Shown piece after piece: positions 20,200 through 27,963 of a stretch of 64,000 nucleotides of DNA. The translations under genes were made by a program, and so were the position numbers. This DNA comes from Anabaena sp. FACHB-1237 (GTDB lineage: Bacteria; Cyanobacteriota; Cyanobacteriia; Cyanobacteriales; Nostocaceae): positions 1-64,000 of the forward strand of contig NZ_JACJPV010000007.1 in assembly GCF_014696225.1 (NCBI RefSeq), given 5' to 3'. How positions within the stretch are numbered: the stretch's first letter is position 1; every line of letters begins with the position of its first letter. The notes under the pieces are model-generated. The model was not told the origin of the DNA. It saw only the letters and a list, made by a program, of their open reading frames with translations, and did no database searches.

Positions 20200-20958
20200 T
20201 TACCATCCCAAACGTTTACTAATATCAGCAACATTAATCACAGATGCAACTAATTTATAACAACATTCTTGACGACTTTGCAATGAAGGCTGAAAAGGTT
20301 CACTTAAACTAATAGTTAATCTAAATTTATCAGCCTCAAAGTTTTCTAAATTGAGTTTTTCTATTACCTGTTCACAGGAATATATTCCCTCTTGCAAATA
20401 ATTAAGTTTATTTATCCATATAGGATCAGTAATGGGTAAATCATAAGAATTACCACATAAAGAAAATAAACATCTAAAATTTTTCTTACCTTGAGAATTA
20501 TGAGAATTATATTTGATGTGCCATTTTAATATTTCAGGATTAATCATTGCTAAAGAAGATTTTAACGGAGTTCTTTCTAAATCTTCATAGAGGATAAATT
20601 TATCAAAATTACCTAATAATACTGGTTGAGAAGAATTTTTTTCTATTTCTGGTTTAATTAAGTTTCGTGCTTGTTCTAAACTAGTTTGTCCTAAAATCTG
20701 CCATTTATAACTATAGTGAATCAGATAATTTTCTGGATGATGACATTTTGGTTGATGTTTGATTATCGGTATTCTAATAATATCAAATAATGCAGGTTCT
20801 TTACCATCTCTATCTGTGAAATGTTCTTGATATAAAGTTCCATCTTGTTTATTAGAAATTGGCCGTAACCATCCTGAACCATCGGTTTTTATTCCTGCTA
20901 TGCAAATTCCACCATGTTTAGTAGATTTAGCCAGACAAATAATATCAACTGTTAGCAT
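20200..20958 (-). CDS. Dual OB-fold domain protein
   Basis: 252 residues. The N-terminus (VDIICLAKSTKHGGICIAGI, then GSGWLRPIS and FDIIRIPI) matches the dual-OB family of probable nucleic-acid-related proteins often found in defence-type or DNA-processing neighbourhoods. The C-terminal segment (DKFRLTISLSEPFQP, CCYKLVASVINV) looks like the second beta-rich OB unit. No catalytic motif. Two DUF488 genes lie upstream on the same strand, separated by a repeat block; they may once have formed a single operon. Confidence 0.65.
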   Translation of the reverse strand: MLTVDIICLAKSTKHGGICIAGIKTDGSGWLRPISNKQDGTLYQEHFTDRDGKEPALFDIIRIPIIKHQPKCHHPENYLIHYSYKWQILGQTSLEQARNLIKPEIEKNSSQPVLLGNFDKFILYEDLERTPLKSSLAMINPEILKWHIKYNSHNSQGKKNFRCLFSLCGNSYDLPITDPIWINKLNYLQEGIYSCEQVIEKLNLENFEADKFRLTISLSEPFQPSLQSRQECCYKLVASVINVADISKRLGW

Positions 20959-20994
20959 TTTTTTATCTTCTTTACACCCTAGTTACTAAAATTT

Positions 20995-21072
20995 ACAGCA
21001 GTTTCCGTTAACCCTTGTAACACAGACATCTTGCTGTGTTCATAGTGTACCTCATGTAGATGGAATGTGCTA
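20995..21072 (+). repeat. M2 MITE-like element, short copy
   Basis: Starts ACAGCAGTTTCC and ends GGAATGTGCTATA, with the core AACACAGACATCTTGCTGTGTT. It lacks about 28 bp of the left half present in the copies at 29.8 and 31.6 kb. Confidence 0.8.
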
Positions 21073-21105
21073 TATATAATATAACAAAAGTATTGTAGTA
21101 TTGTA

Positions 21106-21164
21106 GGGTGCGTCAGATATGACAAATCTGTTTATTAATAGAATTTACCCAGTCTGACGCACCT
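21106..21164. repeat. M4 element, copy 1
   Basis: Bounded by inverted repeats GGGTGCGTCAGA and TCTGACGCACC, about 59 bp. Nearly identical to copy 2 at 21299-21356, including the flanks AACAAAAGTATTGTA and TTATGTATCTATATATATA. Confidence 0.85.
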
Positions 21165-21180
21165 TATGTATCTATATATA

Positions 21181-21284
21181 TAAGCTGTTGTGCTTTTAAC
21201 TTGAATAATTAATACAAGCAAGATGCTTGTGCTACTGTAACTTTAGGTTTTTTAATTATACAGTGAGTGCTGCACATTAGCTTA
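21181..21284 (+). repeat. M3 MITE-like element, copy 1
   Basis: 104 bp with ends TAAGCTGTTGTGC and GCACATTAGCTTA (13 bp imperfect inverted repeat) and a central palindrome ACAAGCAAGATGCTTGT. It sits between two near-identical M4 copies. Other copies are at 33335, 43451 and 57515. Confidence 0.9.
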
Positions 21285-21298
21285 ACAAAAGTATTGTA

Positions 21299-21356
21299 GG
21301 GTGCGTCAGATATGACAAATCTGTTTATTAATAGAATTTACTCAGTGTGACGCACC
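21299..21356. repeat. M4 element, copy 2
   Basis: Same sequence as copy 1 apart from a few changes (ACTCAGTGTGACGCACC at the right end). Together with its flanks it makes a direct repeat of roughly 90 bp around element M3. Confidence 0.85.
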
Positions 21357-21438
21357 TTATGTATCTATATATATAACAAAAGTAAATTATTTGTGAATAA
21401 TAATATTACTGATTTATCAAAGTTATCAAAAAAAACAA

Positions 21439-21469
21439 GATCCCCGACTTCTTTAAGAAGTCGGGGATC
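21439..21469. repeat. GATCCCCGACTTCTT palindrome
   Basis: GATCCCCGACTTCTT-T-AAGAAGTCGGGGATC, a perfect 15 bp stem, 6 bp after the stop of the second DUF488 gene. Same hairpin family as at 20145. Confidence 0.85.
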
Positions 21470-21474
21470 AGAAC

Positions 21475-21924
21475 CTACAAATGATGAATTTTGATACTTT
21501 TTTCTAGATTATTTTGCAAATATTCAGCTACTAAGCGACGATGACAATTATGGGGTTTTAACTCACTACACAATAAACAACTTTTATCTATGATATCTAT
21601 AGATAATTTCCTTTCAATTTGTCTTTGTGTAATCAGTTGATTGAATTTTTCTTCATAGCTATGCCAAGTAATTTGCTTTTTTTTGTAAGCATCTAAAATA
21701 TCTGGAGTTGGTGCTAAATCAAGAATATGGATATATTCAATTCCCGCAATTTTCTGAAGAAAATATTGTAAATCTTGCTTTTTGGCAAATCCCGCAAGTT
21801 GAGAAACATTATTTAATCTGGTATCAATTACTCGTCTTACTCCTGATTTAATCAAAGTTTCAAAAAATTGTTCTGCCTTTTTTTGGGTAAAACCAATGGT
21901 ATATAAATTAATTGATTCATTCAT
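21475..21924 (-). CDS. DUF488-family protein (second copy)
   Basis: 149 residues. DUF488 features are the N-terminal YTIGFTQKKAEQFFETL, VIDTRL near 35, and the C-terminal Cys/His motif LLCSELKPHNCHRRLVAEYL. It overlaps the upstream DUF488 gene by 8 bp, so translation is probably coupled. Its biochemical activity is not established; the conserved C-x(n)-CHR signature suggests a catalytic or metal/nucleotide-binding role. It is divergent from its neighbour in sequence, so not a recent duplicate. Confidence 0.85.
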   Translation of the reverse strand: MNESINLYTIGFTQKKAEQFFETLIKSGVRRVIDTRLNNVSQLAGFAKKQDLQYFLQKIAGIEYIHILDLAPTPDILDAYKKKQITWHSYEEKFNQLITQRQIERKLSIDIIDKSCLLCSELKPHNCHRRLVAEYLQNNLEKSIKIHHL

Positions 21925-22585
21925 AATTTTCTTCTACTTCTGTATAAGCTACTTTTTCACTATGTAATTGATAGGCTTTTTCTACTAATTCTCCACGAGA
22001 AAATGTTTTATCTAAACTTTGGGTATTTGACATATCAAATAAAGAAAGTTGTTGAGATTTACCAAGTAAATCTGGTAATAACTTATATAAATTATGTTGT
22101 TTTAAAACTCTGTTTTCTAATTCCTCATTAGTTTCTAAATCTCCATTTTTATGAATATGTAAAATATCTAAATCAGCGGTTTTATCAGCATTTTTCAAAT
22201 GGGGACAAATTAAAATTGCTCGATGACAAACAATGGGATCCTGTTCGGCACACATTAAACTAATTTGATATTTTTGTGAACCTTGAATCACACGAGTTAA
22301 ACCAATTTTAAAAGCCTCCGTTGCTGCTATTAAATCATATCTAGCCATACCATTTACATAACATTTTCTATCTTGGGGACGGGCACCTAAATTATTTCCT
22401 AAAGGAACATAAGCAATGTTAACATTTTTTAATACTGCTTGTAATGCTGCTTGATTAAATTGGGGAAATCGGCGACTATAGGGACTAGAACGTACATCAG
22501 CTAAGGCTGTTACTTGATGTTTTTGTAACAGTTCTATAAACGTTTCAATTGTATGATTAGAATGACCAATGGTGAATATTTTCAT
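21917..22585 (-). CDS. DUF488-family protein (first copy)
   Basis: 222 residues from MKIFTIGHSNHTIE. The DUF488 core has TIGHSNHTIETFIELL, ALADVRSSPYSRRFPQF, YVPLGNNLGARP and the signature LMCAEQDPIVCHRAIL. The C-terminal 60 residues are an extra helical and charged extension. It leads a two-gene overlapping unit with the next DUF488. The start is preceded by AGGAATTG, and a damaged GATCCCGGACTTCT hairpin lies at 22609-22639. Confidence 0.87.
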   Translation of the reverse strand: MKIFTIGHSNHTIETFIELLQKHQVTALADVRSSPYSRRFPQFNQAALQAVLKNVNIAYVPLGNNLGARPQDRKCYVNGMARYDLIAATEAFKIGLTRVIQGSQKYQISLMCAEQDPIVCHRAILICPHLKNADKTADLDILHIHKNGDLETNEELENRVLKQHNLYKLLPDLLGKSQQLSLFDMSNTQSLDKTFSRGELVEKAYQLHSEKVAYTEVEENYE

Positions 22586-22723
22586 ATAGCACAATTCCTT
22601 AGGAGTCAGATCCCGGACTTCTTAGAGAAGTGTGGGATCTTGTAGTGATAATTATAAAATTCACTAGTCAATTTTAAGTTAACATGGTTAAATAAACATA
22701 ACAATCAATTATTATTATACATC

Positions 22724-23965
22724 ATGAAAAAATATACAACACTCACAACTGCTTTTGTAGCTACCTGCGCTATTATGCTCACTGGTTGCGGAGGTGGTAA
22801 TAATAACAATAATTCTGCTACGAATACAACTCCTACCACAGCAAGAGATAATACATCAAATAATACATCTAATGGTATTCCTTTAGGTATTGCTTTTGCA
22901 CAAACCAGTAATGTAGCTTTATTGGGACAAGAAGGAATTGCTGGTGTGAAAATTGCGGAAAAATATTTTAATGATCAAGGTGGTATTAATGGTACACCAG
23001 TTAAACTAGTAGTGCAAGATACTGGAGGAGATGAAGCAGGAGCAATTAACGCTTTTCAAACATTAATTAATAAAGATAAAGTGGTGGGTATTGTCGGTCC
23101 TACTTTATCACAACAGGCTTTTAGTGCTGATCCGGTGGCTGATCGTGCTAAAGTTCCTGTAGTTGGAGGTTCTAATACTGCTGTTGGTATTCCCGAAATT
23201 GGAGATTATATTGCTCGTGTATCTTCTCCTATTTCTGTAGTTGCTCCTAATGCAGTGAAAGCAGCAATGAAACAAAATCCTAATATTAAAAAAGTGGCAG
23301 TTTTTTACGCCCAAAATGATGCTTTTAATAAATCAGAAACAGAGATTTTTCAAAATGCGGTTAAGTCTTTAGGTTTAGAAATTGTCACAGTACAAAAGTT
23401 TCAAACTACAGATACAGATTTTCAAAGTCAAGTCACTAATGCTATTAATTTAAAACCTGATTTAATGATTGTTTCTGGTTTGACTGCTGATGGTGGTAAT
23501 TTGGTGAGACAATTACGAGAATTAGGTTACAAAGGTTTAATTATTGGTGGTAATGGTTTAAATACTTCTAATGTTTTACCTATTTGTAAAGCTTTTTGTG
23601 ATGGTTTGATTATTGCTCAGGCATATAGTCCAGAGCATACTAATGATATTAATAAAATGTTTCGCAAAACTTATGTGGAATTATACAAAAAAGAACCTCC
23701 TCAATTGAGCGCTCAGGCTTTTACTGCGGTTCAGGTTTTTGTGGAAGCTCTCAAGGCTTTAGATAATAAGAGTAAGCTGAATAAATTACCATTACCAGAG
23801 TTAAGAACTCAATTAAATAAACAACTTCTCTCTGGTAAGTATGATACTCCTTTGGGAGAAATATCTTTTACTCCTGCTGGGGAAGTTGTGCAAAAAGATT
23901 TCTATGTAGCACAAATTAAAATGGACAAAGATGGCAATAATGGTAAATTTGTATTCATTAAATAA
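22724..23965 (+). CDS. Branched-chain/neutral amino-acid ABC transporter, binding protein
   Basis: 413-residue periplasmic binding lipoprotein. The signal peptide ends at the lipobox LTGC (Cys22), followed by a Gly/Asn/Thr linker. Then comes a Leu/Ile/Val-binding-type domain: GIPLGIAFAQTSNVALLGQE, VVGIVGPTLSQQAF, VPVVGGSNTA and FVEALKALDNK. It captures hydrophobic or neutral amino acids for the permeases and ATPases scattered downstream to 33.3 kb. LivH follows 77 bp later, after a short M3-like fragment (AAGCAAGATGCTTGCGCTAC). Confidence 0.9.
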   Translation: MKKYTTLTTAFVATCAIMLTGCGGGNNNNNSATNTTPTTARDNTSNNTSNGIPLGIAFAQTSNVALLGQEGIAGVKIAEKYFNDQGGINGTPVKLVVQDTGGDEAGAINAFQTLINKDKVVGIVGPTLSQQAFSADPVADRAKVPVVGGSNTAVGIPEIGDYIARVSSPISVVAPNAVKAAMKQNPNIKKVAVFYAQNDAFNKSETEIFQNAVKSLGLEIVTVQKFQTTDTDFQSQVTNAINLKPDLMIVSGLTADGGNLVRQLRELGYKGLIIGGNGLNTSNVLPICKAFCDGLIIAQAYSPEHTNDINKMFRKTYVELYKKEPPQLSAQAFTAVQVFVEALKALDNKSKLNKLPLPELRTQLNKQLLSGKYDTPLGEISFTPAGEVVQKDFYVAQIKMDKDGNNGKFVFIK

Positions 23966-24042
23966 GCAATGCAAGCAAGATGCTTGCGCTACTATAATTT
24001 ATTGCACATCAATTTAACATTAATTAAATTAAATAGAATTAC

Positions 24043-24993
24043 ATGGACATTTCTGTAGTTTTTCAAAACTTGTTAAATGGGTTATCCATTGGCGGTGTTT
24101 ACGCTATTTTCGCTTTAGGATATACCTTAGTTTACTCAATTTTAGGAATTATTAATTTAGCTCATGGAGCAATTTTTACTTTAGGTGCATATTTTACTTA
24201 TGCACTGATGGGTAATAATTTCGGTTTTAATGGTTTATTAGCTAATGCTGCTTTACCTATTAAATTACCTTTTTTTATGGCTTTAATTTTAGGTAGTGGT
24301 TTAGCTGGTTTAGCTGGGGTAATTATGGAAAGAGTCGCTTTTAAACCTTTGCGAGATAAGGGTTCAGACTCTTTACTAACTGTGGTTTCTAGTCTAGGTG
24401 TGGGGGTAGTAATTGTCAATTTAATTCAATATTTAGTAGGTGCGGAAAGTTATACTTTTCCAGGAGATACTTTTGGTAATTTACCCCCAGCAATTAATTT
24501 TGGCAGTGCAGAAAATCCTATTCCTATTCGCACTGTACAATTAATCATTTTTGGGGTTTCTGTGGTGATTGTTTCCCTAATGACCTATTTTATTAGTTAT
24601 ACTAAATACGGAAAGGCAATGCAAGCGATCGCTGAAGATCAAATAACTGCCAGTTTATTAGGAATAAACCCGGATAAATTCATTGTTCTGACCTTTTTTA
24701 TTAGTAGTTTTTTAGCAGGTTTAGCGGGAACTTTAGTAGCTTCTAGTGTGAGTATTGCAGGTCCCTATTTTGGGATTGGTTTTGGTTTAAGAGGTTTAGC
24801 GGTAATAGTTTTAGGAGGTTTAGGAAGTATTCCCGGAGCAGTTTTAGGAGGGTTACTTATTGGGGTAATAGAAGCATTTGTTCCTAGCGAATATTCTGGT
24901 TATAAAGATGCTGTAGCTTTTGGTATTTTATTCATTATGCTAGTAGTTAGACCTCAAGGTTTATTAGGGAAGAAGTTTGTACAAAAGGTGTAG
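24043..24993 (+). CDS. livH: Branched-chain amino-acid ABC permease LivH type
   Basis: 316 residues with about eight transmembrane helices. LivH-family sequence: LLNGLSIGGVYAIFALGYTL at the N-terminus, IINLAHGAIFTLGAY, and the cytoplasmic EAA-like loop KYGKAMQAIAEDQITASLLG, then FGLRGLAVIVLGGLGSIPGA. Forms the inner-membrane channel with LivM. In many operons livM follows immediately; here 3.8 kb of other genes separates them. Confidence 0.92.
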   Translation: MDISVVFQNLLNGLSIGGVYAIFALGYTLVYSILGIINLAHGAIFTLGAYFTYALMGNNFGFNGLLANAALPIKLPFFMALILGSGLAGLAGVIMERVAFKPLRDKGSDSLLTVVSSLGVGVVIVNLIQYLVGAESYTFPGDTFGNLPPAINFGSAENPIPIRTVQLIIFGVSVVIVSLMTYFISYTKYGKAMQAIAEDQITASLLGINPDKFIVLTFFISSFLAGLAGTLVASSVSIAGPYFGIGFGLRGLAVIVLGGLGSIPGAVLGGLLIGVIEAFVPSEYSGYKDAVAFGILFIMLVVRPQGLLGKKFVQKV

Positions 24994-25024
24994 AATTATC
25001 CCCTATATTCCCATTAAAATCTAT

Positions 25025-25405
25025 TTAAACTTTTTGTGTTAATACTGGTGAAACCTGGATTTTTGGTAATGGTTTTAATGGAGTATTAATAGGGGAATAA
25101 CGACAATAACAAATAACCACTGATTCAAAAGTACCCACAGGTAAATCTGGTACATATTCTTCTACCTTGGAAACTTCCCAATCACCAATTCTATAATGTG
25201 TACTTGCACCTGGAAATTCAGGATCTACATATTCTTCAATTTGACGAAATTCCTTGAGTCTATAACCAGGTTCGGGAATAGGTTTTTTAGAACCATCATA
25301 ATGTTCAGCTAGGATATCAGTGCAAGCTCCAGTATGAGATAATAACATTCTTTCCCAGTTTTCTAACTGTCCTTTATCCGCTTTAAAAATAATATATTTA
25401 CTCAT
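25025..25405 (-). CDS. Unknown protein, third gene of a small RHH operon
   Basis: 126 residues from MSKYIIFKADKGQLENWERM; a start 39 bp upstream is less likely, as it would overlap the previous gene much further. Soluble, with several aromatic and charged residues; KIQVSPVLTQKV is the tail. No family recognised. Its start overlaps the end of the 62-residue gene by 8 bp, so three genes (25750 to 25025) are probably translationally coupled. It is convergent with livH, 31 bp from its stop. Confidence 0.55.
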   Translation of the reverse strand: MSKYIIFKADKGQLENWERMLLSHTGACTDILAEHYDGSKKPIPEPGYRLKEFRQIEEYVDPEFPGASTHYRIGDWEVSKVEEYVPDLPVGTFESVVICYCRYSPINTPLKPLPKIQVSPVLTQKV

Positions 25406-25586
25406 TTTCTGATTCCTCATCATAATTAAGAAATTCTGTTTCACCTGCGAAAATACAATCCACTTTGAGAATTTTATTATTAGTAGGTTCTACTTTCAAT
25501 AATTGCCATCCGTATTTATCAGCCATTTCTTGACATTTATCTCTATCTGTTGCTGCGTGTCTGGAAATTTTTTCTTCATATGTCAT
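25398..25586 (-). CDS. Unknown small protein, second gene of a small RHH operon
   Basis: 62 residues, MTYEEKISRHAATDRDKCQE at the start and an acidic tail (NYDEESENE). Its ATG overlaps the stop codon of the upstream RHH gene (TAATGA) and its end overlaps the next start by 8 bp. This spacing suggests co-translation. No known motif. The size would fit a small toxin or adaptor, but that is inference from the operon alone. Confidence 0.55.
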   Translation of the reverse strand: MTYEEKISRHAATDRDKCQEMADKYGWQLLKVEPTNNKILKVDCIFAGETEFLNYDEESENE

Positions 25587-25750
25587 TATGATTCTACCTG
25601 TTGAGATTTTTTATCTTGAGAAATAGCTCTTTTGAGAATAACCTTGGCTAATTGAGGAACACTGAGAAATTCTCTGGCTGCCCAATCTTCTAAGTATTTA
25701 TACTCATCTTCTTCTATGCGAATTGTCATTTGGGGTTTTTTGGAAGGCAT
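25586..25750 (-). CDS. Small ribbon-helix-helix (CopG/Arc-type) DNA-binding protein
   Basis: 54 residues: MPSKKPQMTIRIEEDEYKYL, then EDWAAREFLSVPQLAKVILK, ending KSQQVES. The pattern (a TIRIEEDEY beta strand, then two helices) is typical of RHH antitoxins and plasmid-type repressors. It shares the TAATGA overlap with the next gene. As first gene of the unit it may autoregulate the operon and act as antitoxin to one of the two unknown proteins. Confidence 0.65.
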   Translation of the reverse strand: MPSKKPQMTIRIEEDEYKYLEDWAAREFLSVPQLAKVILKRAISQDKKSQQVES

Positions 25751-25983
25751 ATCTCACCATGATTCACTACTTCTTAATTATCGTTCCTATTAGTATGATT
25801 GACTAATAATGAATCAAAATAGTTAGAGGTGAATCACTTGTAAATACAGTATCAACAGGTAGCTTATTTGTCAACTATATAAAAATCTGACATTAATCTA
25901 AAATTTTCTATCTTAAAAGTTGACATTGTTAAATTAATGTTCTAAGCTAATCATATAACCAGGCTCTGTTTGGAGGTCGAACT

Positions 25984-26721
25984 ATGGATGGGGATAGATT
26001 TCACGGGCTTTCAGGACTTTATCAGAAGCCATATCAACAAATGTGTGAAGCGAAGTTTGATCTGAAGATATGTATTTGGATAACTATGGGGGCCTTCTTA
26101 AAGGATCTTAAGAAAAAAGGTGCTGCTCTAACTTTACTCAAGGTAAGTGATCTTATTTCTGAGCTTATAGGAGAAGAGTTTCAGGTAAAAAACCCGTTTT
26201 TGTTTTGGACTAAAGCCGAAATGTGTAAAGTATTGGCTAAAAATGGTCAATACGATTTACCAACTTTAACTATGTCCTGTGACAGTCCACATCGGCAAAA
26301 GCCAGTTCAGTGTGGTTACTGCTCCTCTTGTCTTCTAAGACGACAATCACTTGCAGCCTCAATCATCAAAGATAGAACTCGCTATGTAGTCTTACATGGA
26401 GAGCGACCAGTGAAACACCCTAGCCTATATTTCCTGAATATGCAAGCTCAGGTTCGCACTCTTGACTCTTTGTTTGCTATTTCCGATAACCCCTGGAAAA
26501 GTATCACCAAAAAGTTTCCAGTGCTGGATGATATTGTTGATCAAACAGCTATAGTAGAGAATTTATTACCAATCGAGATGCAAAATCGTCTAATTCAACT
26601 CTACAGAAATTATGTTTCCGAATGGAATGCGGTAGAGTCTCTAATTTCAAAGGGACTTTTAAACCAATACAGTGATCTCCAGATATCTAGCAAATATACT
26701 GTCTTATCTCAACCTCAATAA
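25984..26721 (+). CDS. QueC-like protein lacking the ATP-pyrophosphatase half
   Basis: 245 residues. The segment from about 55 to 130 resembles the C-terminal part of QueC/QatC-like 7-cyano-7-deazaguanine-synthase relatives: NPFLFWTKAEMCKVLAKNG, then a zinc-type cysteine cluster CDSPHRQKPVQCGYCSSC followed by LLRRQS. The N-terminal SGGLDS-type P-loop expected in this superfamily is absent, and the first 50 residues (MDGDRFHGLSGLYQKPYQQM onwards) do not match the family. Yet a good ribosome site, GGAGG (25973-25977), precedes the ATG. It ends 17 bp before the XRE/ImmA start, so is likely co-transcribed with it. Either a 5'-deleted remnant or a reduced derivative. Confidence 0.55.
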   Translation: MDGDRFHGLSGLYQKPYQQMCEAKFDLKICIWITMGAFLKDLKKKGAALTLLKVSDLISELIGEEFQVKNPFLFWTKAEMCKVLAKNGQYDLPTLTMSCDSPHRQKPVQCGYCSSCLLRRQSLAASIIKDRTRYVVLHGERPVKHPSLYFLNMQAQVRTLDSLFAISDNPWKSITKKFPVLDDIVDQTAIVENLLPIEMQNRLIQLYRNYVSEWNAVESLISKGLLNQYSDLQISSKYTVLSQPQ

Positions 26722-26738
26722 AGTTGAGGAAAAACATC

Positions 26739-27947
26739 ATGGCTACCAACATTGTGGATAACATTGACCTGCGGACATTAGGAGAACTTCTCCAACAAGC
26801 GCGTAAAAAGTGCGGTATAACTCAAGCTGATGCAGCCAAAATTATTGACGCTGCACGTACCACTATGATTGCTATTGAAAAAGGGGAACGTCGTATTAAA
26901 GCGAACGAACTCATTAAACTAGCTCGCGCCTATGGACGTTCAGTAAGTGAGTTTGTGCGTCAACGTCCAATAGTACAACCTTTTGAAGTACAATTTCGCG
27001 CAATTTATCAACGCAGTCAAGAACAACAGACAGAAATTGAACCATTTATTTCTCAATTAGAGGAATTATGTCAGAATTACCTAGAACTTGAGAATATTAT
27101 GAAAGCACCAATACCGCGCAACTATCCTTTTGAATATCAAGTAACAGATATGCCCATCAAAACTGCTGCGGAAAGTATAGCCGTTGCAGAACGTCAGAGA
27201 TTAGGCTTAGGTGATGCTCCCATTTCTCAACTACGCGACATATTAGAACAAGATGTAGGTTTAAGGATCTTCTATTTGCCAATGCCAGCAAAATATTCAG
27301 AAATATATAGTTATAATGAGCAAGTTGGTGGTTGTATGGCCATAAATGCCCATCATCCAGAAGAACGTCGGCGCTGGTCAATGGCGCATGGATATCTGCA
27401 TTTTTTAGCACATCGGCAAAAACCAGAGTTTCATTTTGATGGTCAATATCAACGTTCTCCCGAAAGTGAACAACTAGCAGAAACTTTTCCTAAGTATTTC
27501 TTAATGCCAACCAGTGGGCTATTAAAACGGTTTAATGATATGTACCGTACACACGGCAAATTTACGCCTACTAATCTGTTTACATTAGCACATTATTATG
27601 GTGTATCTGTACAAGCTCTAGTTTATCGGTTACAAGAAATGGAATTGTTACCTTCAGGAACTTGGGATAAACTACAATATCAGGGTTTAAAAGTTAGAAA
27701 AGTACAGGAAGAACTGGGTTTAGAACAAATTCCCCAAAGGGTTGATATGATGCCATTACACTATCAACATCTAGCAATTGAAGCATTAGATCAGGGTTTA
27801 ATTACAGAAGGGCGTTTTGCTGAATTTCTCCATGTTGATCGTTTAGAATCGCGTCGTATTGCGGAAGTATTACGGGAATATTCAAGCGGAATGATGGAAG
27901 AAGATACGGATTTTGATTTGCGTCAAACACAAACTACTGGGAAGTGA
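26739..27947 (+). CDS. XRE regulator fused to ImmA/IrrE-like domain with altered HExxH
   Basis: 402 residues from the ATG served by GAGGA (26726-26730). The N-terminal XRE helix-turn-helix (about 13-65) reads ELLQQARKKCGITQADAAKI and IEKGERRIKANELIKLARAY. The middle has an ImmA/IrrE (COG2856-type) zincin-like fold, where HExxH is replaced by His217-Gly-Tyr-Leu-His221 in MAHGYLHFLAHR, so the catalytic Glu is missing. The C-terminal part continues helical to residue 402. Such proteins normally regulate by sensing or cleaving a partner repressor; here a non-catalytic sensor/antitoxin role for the adjacent PIN protein is likely. The PIN gene begins 17 bp later. Confidence 0.8.
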   Translation: MATNIVDNIDLRTLGELLQQARKKCGITQADAAKIIDAARTTMIAIEKGERRIKANELIKLARAYGRSVSEFVRQRPIVQPFEVQFRAIYQRSQEQQTEIEPFISQLEELCQNYLELENIMKAPIPRNYPFEYQVTDMPIKTAAESIAVAERQRLGLGDAPISQLRDILEQDVGLRIFYLPMPAKYSEIYSYNEQVGGCMAINAHHPEERRRWSMAHGYLHFLAHRQKPEFHFDGQYQRSPESEQLAETFPKYFLMPTSGLLKRFNDMYRTHGKFTPTNLFTLAHYYGVSVQALVYRLQEMELLPSGTWDKLQYQGLKVRKVQEELGLEQIPQRVDMMPLHYQHLAIEALDQGLITEGRFAEFLHVDRLESRRIAEVLREYSSGMMEEDTDFDLRQTQTTGK

Positions 27948-27963
27948 GGAGTTTATATAAATT

